Shown: piece by piece, positions 1 through 5,646 of the stretch
How positions within the stretch are numbered: the stretch's first letter is position 1
Layout of the letters: the number at the start of each line of letters is the position of its first letter
NCBI GenBank assembly: GCA_003646505.1
Contig: QMKT01000074.1
Location: forward strand, 1 to 8,815
Origin: Campylobacterota bacterium
GTDB taxonomy: Bacteria > Campylobacterota > Campylobacteria > Campylobacterales > Sulfurovaceae
Direction: 5' to 3'
DNA length: 8,815 nucleotides
Notes under the pieces: model-generated
What the model saw: only the letters and a program-made list of their open reading frames with translations
Told to the model about the DNA's origin: nothing
The model's database searches: none
Program-made: the position numbers and the translations under genes

Positions 1-612
1 AAACTTAAAAAAGATATGCATATAAAAAAATATACCAAAAAGAGTATTGTATTTTATGAAGAAGACAAGAGTGAGTATTTACATTTATTGCTTGAAGGTT
101 CTGTCAAAATGTATAAAACAAACCCTAAAGGTTCACACATACATATGCATGATTTTCATGCACCTGATATCATAGCTATCTTTGCTTCGATTAAAGATAT
201 TCCATTTCCTGCTACTTGCGAACTTACTTCTGATGGCGTCATTGGAATCATTCCGCTTAAAAAATTGTATGACTGCATGAAGGATGCAGATTTTTCACTA
301 GCTGTTACAAAATCTTTAGCCAATAAAATGGAACTACTTGCGAGCTTACTACAAAGAGAAACAATTTACTCATCAGAAGCAAAAGTAGCAGAACTTATAC
401 ATGATGACATCACTATTTTTAAACGTTTAAAAAATAATGAAATAGCTTCTATACTCAATATTGCACCTGCAACACTCTCTAGAACATTAACTAAATTTAA
501 AAAAGAAAAAATTATTGCAGATGAAGAATATATCGTAAGAGCATTAGATAAAGATAAGTTACTTGAAATAGTGGAAACAAATATCATACCTTCAAGAGAA
601 GAACCCTTATAA
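1..612 (+). CDS. Crp/Fnr-family transcriptional regulator (5' end cut by window edge)
   Basis: Cytoplasmic DNA-binding regulator with a cyclic-nucleotide-binding-like beta-roll, dimerisation helix and C-terminal winged HTH. The frame is open from base 1, and the first Met (base 16) already lies inside the beta-roll (KKSIVFYEEDKSEYLHLLLEG), so the usual N-terminal helix is probably outside the window. Counting from that Met, the beta-roll covers about 5-85, the long helix about 92-125, and the HTH about 137-163 with recognition helix APATLSRTLTKF. The Ser-Arg of the FNR type is present (S155, R156), but Ala152 stands where FNR and CRP have a DNA-contacting Glu. The beta-roll carries a His cluster (HIHMHDFH, 41-48). 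No Cys cluster of the FNR Fe-S type is visible, although the N-terminus is missing. The gene converges on the carbonic anhydrase with a 6-bp overlap. Control of the adjacent nitrate genes is plausible from position only. Confidence 0.88.
   Translation, partial: KLKKDMHIKKYTKKSIVFYEEDKSEYLHLLLEGSVKMYKTNPKGSHIHMHDFHAPDIIAIFASIKDIPFPATCELTSDGVIGIIPLKKLYDCMKDADFSLAVTKSLANKMELLASLLQRETIYSSEAKVAELIHDDITIFKRLKNNEIASILNIAPATLSRTLTKFKKEKIIADEEYIVRALDKDKLLEIVETNIIPSREEPL
607..612. other. Back-to-back overlapping stop codons (TTATAA)
   Basis: The six bases TTATAA are a perfect palindrome. On each strand they read TTA-TAA (Leu-stop), so the final Leu codon of the regulator lies opposite the stop codon of the carbonic anhydrase and vice versa. 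There is no intergenic space and no hairpin plus T-run at the junction, so each transcript must end inside the other gene. Confidence 0.95.
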
Positions 613-1200
613 AGTATTTTTATCTAGCTTAAGATCATGTAAAATACCATCACTAATACAATAGATCCAACCATGTATGGTAAGGTTTGCATTATTTTTC
701 CAAGCATTTTGAACAATAGTGGTACTTGATGCATTTTTAACCTGCTCCAATACATTTAGCTCACAAACCTTGTTATATTTTTCTTGCTCATTCAGGTCTT
801 TTAACTCATCTTTATTGAGTTTAATAATATCTTTGATATTGCTAAGCCAGTTGCCTACATAGCCTGGTGTATTGCCATCCATAGCAGCTTTTACTCCACC
901 ACAACCATAATGCCCACAGACAATAATATGTTCTACTTTTAACACTTCTACAGCATATTCTATAGCAGACAGACAATTAAAGTCTGTATGTGCAACAATG
1001 TTGGCTATATTCCTATGTACAAATACATCTCCAGCGGGAAGATTCATTATCTGATTTGTAGGAACTCTGCTGTCAGAACATCCGATCCACAAATAATTTG
1101 GATGCTGTTGTTTTGACAAGGAAGTAAAAAATTTTGGGTTATTCTTGAGTTGTTCCTGCGCCCATTTTTTATTATTTTTAAAAATATCTTTAGTGTCCAT
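607..1200 (-). CDS. can: Beta-class carbonic anhydrase
   Basis: Zinc enzyme interconverting CO2 and bicarbonate in the cytoplasm. At 197 aa it is slightly shorter than E. coli Can (about 220). The zinc ligands and catalytic dyad are in family positions: C41-x-D43-x-R45 (CSDSR), then H97-x2-C100 (GHYGCGG). The VHRNIAN segment (61-67) and the SAIEYAV helix (78-84) are also typical. There is no signal peptide, as expected for a cytoplasmic enzyme. It follows the NarK gene by 30 bp in the same direction and is probably the last gene of that unit. The Shine-Dalgarno is weak (GTGAG upstream of ATG), and a 10-bp-arm palindrome separates it from narK. The context suggests a role in bicarbonate supply (for example carboxylation reactions in an autotroph) or pH buffering during nitrate respiration; this is inference. 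The family call is firm. Confidence 0.95.
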   Translation of the reverse strand: MDTKDIFKNNKKWAQEQLKNNPKFFTSLSKQQHPNYLWIGCSDSRVPTNQIMNLPAGDVFVHRNIANIVAHTDFNCLSAIEYAVEVLKVEHIIVCGHYGCGGVKAAMDGNTPGYVGNWLSNIKDIIKLNKDELKDLNEQEKYNKVCELNVLEQVKNASSTTIVQNAWKNNANLTIHGWIYCISDGILHDLKLDKNTL

Positions 1201-1219
1201 ATTTCAACTCACTTTTTTT

Positions 1220-1244
1220 AAGTTAAGTGATTAACACTTAACTT
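1220..1244. repeat. Perfect 10-bp inverted repeat across the narK stop codon
   Basis: The arms AAGTTAAGTG and CACTTAACTT are separated by 5 bases (ATTAA). The palindrome contains the narK stop codon (1231-1233) and lies 20 bases ahead of the carbonic anhydrase start. In the minus-strand mRNA it would form a 10-bp hairpin followed by an A-run, not a U-run, so it is not a standard terminator for the operon. It could be an mRNA-stabilising or processing hairpin at the narK/can junction, or a dimeric operator. In plus orientation a T-run starts five bases after the stem (around 1250-1255), so weak termination of plus-strand transcripts coming from the regulator gene is possible. Confidence 0.75.
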
Positions 1245-2787
1245 CAGAATTTTTTCTATCGTAGAACCACCAGTTAAGTATTAGGCAAAGTACATAGTAT
1301 GCTACCAATCCATAAATAGCATATTCTGCATGACCTAATTTAATTTGTTGACCAAATAATTTAGGAATAATAAATGCTCCATACGCCGCAATAGCAGCAG
1401 TCCAACCCAATACTGGACCAGCTTGAGCTTTAGAAAAGATATATGGAATAGATCTAAATGTTGAACCATTACCAATGCCAGAACCAGCAAATAGAGCCAT
1501 AAAGCCCCAAAAGAATGGCCACCAGTATTGCTCAGCAGCTGCAGCTGCACCTTCGATAGCAGCTACTTCTCTTGCTCTAACAACAAAGTATGCAACAGCC
1601 AAACCAGCAACAATTTGAAGTACGGTACTCCATGCAGTTACTCTTGCTCCACTATTGAATTTATCTGCAAGAATTCCTCCAACAGGTCTAATCAATGCTC
1701 CAACTAATGGTCCTAAAAATGCATAAGTAAATGGATTAATCTCACCACCAAAAATATCTTGAATCAATTTAGGAAATGATGCTGCAAATCCAATAAATGA
1801 ACCAAATGTCATTGTATAGATAATAGTCATAACCCATGTGTGTTTGTTACCAAAAATTTCAAATTGGCTATTAAGGTTTCCTTTTAATTCTCCTGGTGAT
1901 AAAAACTTCATCAGCGCCAAAGTAACAACAACAACAACAGGAAGGACAATCCACATATTTATCTTTAAAGAGATAAGCATAAATGCACCCAGTCCAGCAG
2001 CAACCACGCCAAACACAAGAAGAAGAAGTGTTTTTCCAAACTCACCAGTATAGTTACCCAGTTTTGGTGTTGCAACTTTAAGGTTATTCATGCCAAAGAA
2101 AGCAGCTACGGCTACAATCATAATAAGTGGTACCCATATATAAGCAGCATCTTGAATGTAAACCAATTTTTCAGAATTTGGCATAGCCATACCTGCAGAA
2201 AATACTCCAGAAACAAGCATAATTGGAATTAAGAATTGCATTGTACTTACACCTAAGTTACCAAGTCCTGCATTGAGTCCTAGGGATGAGCCTTGAACCC
2301 TTTTAGGAAAGAAATAAGAGATATTTGACATTGAAGAAGAGAAGTTACCTCCACCAAAACCTGATGTAGCTGCAAGTATGGCAAGTGTCATATAGGAAAC
2401 ATCTCTGTCACCCATTGCTAAACCCGTACCAAATGCAGGAATTAAAAGAAGTAATGTTGTTAAGAAAACAACATTTCTACCTCCACCAATACCAACAAGA
2501 AATCCATTTGGAATTCTAAGTGTTGCACCTGCAAGACCTGCTACGGCTGGCAATGTCCACAATAGTGCATTTACTTCAGCCCATTGTTCTGGTGTTTGAG
2601 GGTTCATACCAAGCGTAAAACCCATTTTTTTCATCTGGACAATCAACATACCCCACATTAACCATACTGAAAATGCTAATAAAAGTGCTGGAATTGAAAT
2701 CCAAAGATTTTTATTGGCAACCTTTTTTCCCTCTTTTTCCCAAAATTCGTTGTCTTCAACATCCCATTTATTTATATTGATACTCAT
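1231..2787 (-). CDS. narK: NarK-type nitrate/nitrite MFS transporter (long form)
   Basis: Inner-membrane MFS carrier for nitrate import and/or nitrite export. The N-terminus (NEFWEKEGKKVANKNLWISI, 13-32) matches the NarK/NarU nitrate-nitrite exchanger subgroup. The first nitrate signature lies at about 139-166 (GFGGGNFSSSMSNISYFFPK) and the second at about 433-451 (GSGIGNGSTFRSIPYIF). R91 (TLRIPNG) and R367 (IRPVGG) correspond by motif to the two substrate-binding arginines of E. coli NarK (R89, R305). At 518 aa it is about 55 longer than E. coli NarK. The extra length includes two hydrophobic segments (about 253-275 and 277-295) between TM6 and TM7, giving an apparent 14 segments. It starts 1 bp after the upstream hemerythrin gene, with its AAGGAG site inside that gene's last codons, so translation is probably coupled. 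Substrate class is confident; direction of transport is not. Confidence 0.93.
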   Translation of the reverse strand: MSININKWDVEDNEFWEKEGKKVANKNLWISIPALLLAFSVWLMWGMLIVQMKKMGFTLGMNPQTPEQWAEVNALLWTLPAVAGLAGATLRIPNGFLVGIGGGRNVVFLTTLLLLIPAFGTGLAMGDRDVSYMTLAILAATSGFGGGNFSSSMSNISYFFPKRVQGSSLGLNAGLGNLGVSTMQFLIPIMLVSGVFSAGMAMPNSEKLVYIQDAAYIWVPLIMIVAVAAFFGMNNLKVATPKLGNYTGEFGKTLLLLVFGVVAAGLGAFMLISLKINMWIVLPVVVVVTLALMKFLSPGELKGNLNSQFEIFGNKHTWVMTIIYTMTFGSFIGFAASFPKLIQDIFGGEINPFTYAFLGPLVGALIRPVGGILADKFNSGARVTAWSTVLQIVAGLAVAYFVVRAREVAAIEGAAAAAEQYWWPFFWGFMALFAGSGIGNGSTFRSIPYIFSKAQAGPVLGWTAAIAAYGAFIIPKLFGQQIKLGHAEYAIYGLVAYYVLCLILNWWFYDRKNSEVKC

Positions 2788-2788
2788 T

Positions 2789-3457
2789 TTATTCTCCTTT
2801 TGTTTCTTCTTGTATTTCAGTTAATTCTTCATTAGTGAAATTTCTTTGTGCATAGGTAAAGATGATAGTATCTTCACGATAAATATGTACTCTTAATAAC
2901 TCCAGTAACTCTTTAGCTTGATTTAAAGCAATATCCAAGATGATAAAACGTGATCTTTCATCAGGTATTCTTGAAAAAAGTGCAAACATATTAAATGCCA
3001 CACCAGCTAATTGTATAGATTTTATATGATCATCTTCTAAGACATCTATAACAGTATAATTGTCGTCTGCTTTTGAGTGTTCTCCATCTGCTTTCATTTT
3101 TTTAGAAATTTTAGGAAAAAGATATTTTTCTTCTTCTTGATTATGACTTACCACCTTGTTGTCAAAAAAGAAAAAGAACTGACGTAATCTTTCATCTATC
3201 TCCTTATCAACTTTTCCACCTTCAATCATTGCAACGGTTGCTTCAAAAGCATTTAATTCTTTAGAGTAAGCATTGTGCTCATCAATAAATTCTTGTAAAA
3301 ATGGATGCATATCTTCATAAGGTATTTCCTCATCTTTACTTGGTGGATCATAAGCTTCTGGGGGGGCATATGGAGACACTCCTCCCTCCATATCTATTTC
3401 TACTTCTACTTCTGGTTCTGGTTCTGGTTCCATCGTTGCATTTGGGTTAAATTCCAT
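2789..3457 (-). CDS. Hemerythrin (HHE) domain protein with acidic N-terminal extension
   Basis: Probable cytoplasmic non-heme diiron four-helix-bundle protein of the HHE class (relatives bind O2 or NO, or repair iron centres). In ATG numbering the canonical ligands are all present: H61 in helix A, H105-x3-E109 in helix B (HNQEEEKYLFP), H144 in helix C, and H191-x3-E195 in helix D (HIYRED). Residues about 1-45 are a low-complexity acidic/Pro extension with Glu-Pro and Glu-Val dipeptides. There is no signal peptide and no ScdA domain of the YtfE/RIC type. I chose ATG 3457 because MEFNPNA then aligns with MNFNPNA of the paralogue upstream. GTG at 3463, overlapping the preceding stop by 4 bp and better spaced from AAAGGAG, is the alternative (224 aa). 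It lies between the sister gene and narK with 1-2 bp gaps. The exact ligand bound and role are unknown. Confidence 0.85.
   Translation of the reverse strand: MEFNPNATMEPEPEPEVEVEIDMEGGVSPYAPPEAYDPPSKDEEIPYEDMHPFLQEFIDEHNAYSKELNAFEATVAMIEGGKVDKEIDERLRQFFFFFDNKVVSHNQEEEKYLFPKISKKMKADGEHSKADDNYTVIDVLEDDHIKSIQLAGVAFNMFALFSRIPDERSRFIILDIALNQAKELLELLRVHIYREDTIIFTYAQRNFTNEELTEIQEETKGE
2872..2895. repeat. 24-bp exact repeat shared by the two hemerythrin genes (copy 1)
   Basis: Identical to 3540-3563. It encodes the helix D region around LRVHIYRE. A second exact match of 17 bp (AAAAATGGATGCATATC) occurs at 3297-3313 and 3944-3960 in the HPFL region. The genes arose by tandem duplication, and unequal recombination between the copies could delete or fuse them. 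Confidence 0.85.
3360..3366. repeat. Homopolymeric tract of seven G (plus) / seven C (coding strand)
   Basis: This is a striking G:C homopolymer in an AT-rich window. It sits in the N-terminal extension of the hemerythrin gene, where it encodes Ala-Pro-Pro. Slippage by one base would frameshift before the diiron domain. Seven is at the short end for contingency-type poly-G tracts. Confidence 0.8.
3398..3427. repeat. In-frame hexanucleotide tandem repeat (TTCTRS x5)
   Basis: There are two units of TTCTAC followed by three of TTCTGG, with a degenerate sixth (TTCCAT). On the coding strand these give the Glu-Pro/Glu-Val dipeptide run at the start of the hemerythrin protein. The unit is six bases, so copy-number change would add or remove two residues without frameshift. 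Confidence 0.85.
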
Positions 3458-3459
3458 AT

Positions 3460-4029
3460 TCACGATTTACTCCTTTGTTGTATTTCATTCAATTCTTCAT
3501 TGCTAAAATTTCTTTGGGCATAAGGAAAAATCATCGTACCTTCACGATAAATATGTACTCTTAGTAGTTCTAGTAGTTCTTTTGCTTGCTTTAGAGCAAC
3601 ATCCAAAATGATAAAACGTGATTGTTCATCAGGAATCCTTAAAAATAGTGCTAGCATATTAAATGTTACCGCTGCCATTTGTATAGATTTTGTCCGATCA
3701 GTTTCTAAAAAATCTATGGCAGAAAAATCTTCATCTTTTGGCATATTTTTAGTAATTCTAGAAAAAAGATATTTTTCTCCTTTTTCGTTGTAACTTATTA
3801 TTTGCTCATCAAAATAAGCGAAGAACTGACGTAATTTTTTATCTACTTCTTTGTCAATTTTTCCACTCTCTACCATTGCAATAGCTTCTTCAAAAGCATT
3901 TAACTCTTTGGTGTAAACATGATGTTTATCTATGAGTTTTTGCAAAAATGGATGCATATCCTCATAAGATATTTCATCCTTATCTGTTTCATTATTTTTT
4001 TCTGTCTTTGCATTTGGATTAAAATTCAT
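3460..4029 (-). CDS. Hemerythrin-like paralogue with degraded diiron ligand set
   Basis: 189-aa tandem paralogue of the gene just downstream, sharing MxFNPNA, YEDMHPFLQ, AFExxxAM, LRQFF, the RIPDExSRFIILD helix and the QAKELLELLRVHIYRE...FxYAQRNF C-terminus. Aligned to its sister, H36 (helix A), H159 and E163 (helix D) remain. Helix B has Y80 in place of His and G84 in place of Glu, and helix C has R112 in place of His. Three of the six expected diiron ligands are therefore gone, and a standard diiron site is unlikely. It lacks most of the acidic/Pro extension. It has a good AAAGGAG site and starts 20 bp after the upstream transporter. It may be a heteromeric partner or regulator of the intact copy, a mono-iron or metal-free derivative, or a decaying duplicate. 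The conserved surroundings and clean reading frame argue against simple decay. Confidence 0.82.
   Translation of the reverse strand: MNFNPNAKTEKNNETDKDEISYEDMHPFLQKLIDKHHVYTKELNAFEEAIAMVESGKIDKEVDKKLRQFFAYFDEQIISYNEKGEKYLFSRITKNMPKDEDFSAIDFLETDRTKSIQMAAVTFNMLALFLRIPDEQSRFIILDVALKQAKELLELLRVHIYREGTMIFPYAQRNFSNEELNEIQQRSKS
3540..3563. repeat. 24-bp exact repeat shared by the two hemerythrin genes (copy 2)
   Basis: Partner of 2872-2895, 668 bp away in direct orientation. It lies over the helix D His and Glu codons of the degraded paralogue, the part of the ligand set that is still intact there. Confidence 0.85.
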
Positions 4030-4049
4030 ATTTCTAATTACTCCTTTCT

Positions 4050-5522
4050 TTATAATTGTTCAAGCTTATCAGCTTTTTTAACACTATCATGCATCAACCA
4101 CCACATACCTACGAATGATAATACCAACATGAATCCCCATGCACTTGACCAAAGCCCCGTGTATTCAAGCAGGTAACCAAAGATAATAGGAGTAAAGAAT
4201 CCACCTAGCCCTCCTAGTACACCAACGACGCCACCGACCATACCTACATCATCAGGGTAATGTTCAGGAATATACTTATATACACCTGCTTTACCAATAC
4301 CCCATACAGAACCCATTATAATAGCCAAAATAGCAAAGATCCAAACATTTGCTTGAAATGATATTTTGGTAGTTCCTTTAACTAGAAGTTGTTTTTTCTT
4401 TACTTTATCACCAACACTAACTATAGCCTCTTGCCACGTTTTTTTAACAGGTAATACCTGAATAACTTCGCAACTCATACTATCAATTTCATCAGATTTA
4501 TCTTTGGGTGAAAATTGATAGACTCTCTTGCCTACCGTAACAGAATTTTTCGTAACTGCTGTGACAGTACCTGGCAACTTGGCTATAACACCTTTACCAG
4601 GAGAGAAAACATCAACTTTAGGAACCATAAGCATCGCAGAGATAACAACAGAGGTAACAAGTACCCAAGTCATTACTTTTCTGCCGCCATACACATCTGA
4701 CAACCATCCACCAAAGGCACGGATTACTCCTGAAGGAAATGAAAAGGCAGCTGCAAGGAAACCAGCAGTGATAAGTGGAAGATAATACACATTAACAAAG
4801 TAAGGAATCAACCATTGAGAAAATGCAACAAAACAGCCAAATACCAAGAAATACCACAGACCAAATTTCCAAACTTGTAAGTCTTTTAGTGGTCTCATCA
4901 TTTGACTCAAAGTTTTATTGGCTGCTTCTGTTTTTTTGTTTTCTGTAAAAATCAAAAAGATAATACCCATAGCAAGCAACATAAAAGAATAATAGATAGG
5001 CAAAGTTCTCCATCCTTCTATGTTATCACTTGCTGTGAGTTGAAGTAAAATAGCAGGTGCCAACAATGATGTAGCTGCGGCTCCGGCATTACCTGCACCA
5101 AAGATTCCAAGCACTGTACCTTGGTTTTTCTTAGGATACCATACGGAAGTAAAAGCAATACCTACAGCAAACGTTGCTCCTGTTATACCCCATCCAAAGC
5201 TATAAAGAGCATATTCAAAATAACTAGTAGCGGTTGATAGCATATACATAGGTATAGCAGATAAAATTAACATACCTCCAAAAACCCATTTACCGCCAAA
5301 TTTATCAGTTAATATACCTGCTGGAAACCTCATAATGGCACCTGTTAATACTGGTATACCAAAAAGCCAACCTATCTCAACAGGTGTCCAGTCAAATACT
5401 TCATTGCTCGCTAAAAATGTAACCAATACCCCATTTAGCATCCATGCCGCAAAAGCAACCGTAAATGCCAGTGTATTAAAGAAGAGCATTTTATGCGATT
5501 TTCCCGTAGCTTTTGTCATCAT
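4050..5522 (-). CDS. Nitrate/nitrite MFS transporter (NarK1/NasA-like) with inserted soluble domain
   Basis: Inner-membrane MFS carrier, 490 aa, probably a nitrate/proton symporter of the NarK1/NasA-like branch. Motifs are R65 (MRFPAG) with the LTDKFGG loop, the nitrate-signature-like region 112-147 (GITGATFAVG, VWYPKKNQG, GAGNAG), R268 in IRAFGGWLSDVYGGRK, and GIGKAGVYKYIPEHYP (408-423), which is typical of this branch. Segments TM7 to TM9 (about 218-300) and TM10 to TM12 (about 392-478) are separated by a hydrophilic insert at about 301-391, rich in short beta-type Val/Thr stretches and containing VGDKVKKKQLLVKG. By MFS topology (N-terminus in) this loop would face the periplasm. The start is MetMet with AAAGGA six bases upstream; the second ATG (5519) is possible. 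It is the first gene after the FNR-type promoter downstream of narI. Its N-terminus differs clearly from the other transporter, so the pair is not a recent duplication. Confidence 0.9.
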   Translation of the reverse strand: MMTKATGKSHKMLFFNTLAFTVAFAAWMLNGVLVTFLASNEVFDWTPVEIGWLFGIPVLTGAIMRFPAGILTDKFGGKWVFGGMLILSAIPMYMLSTATSYFEYALYSFGWGITGATFAVGIAFTSVWYPKKNQGTVLGIFGAGNAGAAATSLLAPAILLQLTASDNIEGWRTLPIYYSFMLLAMGIIFLIFTENKKTEAANKTLSQMMRPLKDLQVWKFGLWYFLVFGCFVAFSQWLIPYFVNVYYLPLITAGFLAAAFSFPSGVIRAFGGWLSDVYGGRKVMTWVLVTSVVISAMLMVPKVDVFSPGKGVIAKLPGTVTAVTKNSVTVGKRVYQFSPKDKSDEIDSMSCEVIQVLPVKKTWQEAIVSVGDKVKKKQLLVKGTTKISFQANVWIFAILAIIMGSVWGIGKAGVYKYIPEHYPDDVGMVGGVVGVLGGLGGFFTPIIFGYLLEYTGLWSSAWGFMLVLSFVGMWWLMHDSVKKADKLEQL

Positions 5523-5540
5523 GATTTATCCTTTAATTGT

Positions 5541-5551
5541 TATAGCTATTC
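5541..5551. repeat. Inverted repeat of 11 bp, leader copy (pairs with 5605-5615)
   Basis: TATAGCTATTC here is the exact reverse complement of GAATAGCTATA at 5605-5615. In the minus-strand RNA this element lies just before the AAAGGA ribosome binding site (5529-5534) of the transporter gene, so pairing could influence translation. A third related copy (AGCTATTCTTT) is at 5625-5635. Confidence 0.7.
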
Positions 5552-5556
5552 GATTA

Positions 5557-5582
5557 TGTGAATATTTTAATAAATACTCACA
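5557..5582 (-). promoter_or_regulatory. Leader hairpin / imperfect palindrome TGTGA...TCACA
   Basis: On the minus strand, TGTGAGTATTT and AAATATTCACA flank a 4-base loop. The single mismatch becomes a G-U pair in the minus-strand RNA but an A-C mismatch in the other orientation, which favours an RNA hairpin in the leader of the transporter gene. TGTGA and TCACA are 16 bases apart, not 6, so this is not a standard CRP site. Confidence 0.6.
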
Positions 5583-5599
5583 AAAGCAAACCATACTTG

Positions 5600-5637
5600 A
5601 TAAAGAATAGCTATAGTTATTATAAGCTATTCTTTAT
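5600..5637. repeat. 13-bp perfect inverted repeat surrounding the -10 element
   Basis: The arms ATAAAGAATAGCT (5600-5612) and AGCTATTCTTTAT (5625-5637) are separated by 12 bases that contain the TATAAT. As DNA it is a candidate operator over the promoter. As RNA it can form only in transcripts reading through from narI, because a transcript starting near 5612 lacks the first arm. It starts 20 bp past the narI stop. There is no following U-run, so it is not a classical terminator; attenuation or processing is possible. Confidence 0.75.
5619..5624 (-). promoter_or_regulatory. -10 element TATAAT of the post-narI promoter
   Basis: This is a perfect sigma-70 -10 hexamer on the minus strand. Its first base is the 30th after the centre of the FNR-type box, which places it at -12 to -7 if that box is centred at -41.5. 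The predicted transcript start is near 5612, giving a leader of about 90 nt. There is no good -35, as expected for an activator-dependent promoter. Confidence 0.65.
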
Positions 5638-5646
5638 TTTAAAGTA

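Noticed and set aside
591..602. Small hairpin (TTC-AAGA-GAA) near the end of the regulator as terminator for the carbonic anhydrase transcript
   Set aside because: The stem is only 3-4 bp and no U-run follows on the minus strand.
3305..3523. Plus-strand ORF rich in Phe and Trp opposite the hemerythrin leader
   Set aside because: It is the antisense of the Glu/Pro repeat region, has no plausible RBS, and lies opposite a well-supported gene.
5557..5582. CRP site (TGTGA...TCACA)
   Set aside because: The half-sites are 16 bp apart where CRP needs 6, and the mismatch is tolerated only in the minus-strand RNA. Kept as a leader hairpin instead.
5600..5637. Intrinsic terminator after narI
   Set aside because: The stem is AT-rich and the minus-strand sequence after it is CAAGTATGG with no U-run. 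The -10 element lies in the loop, which fits a promoter or operator better.
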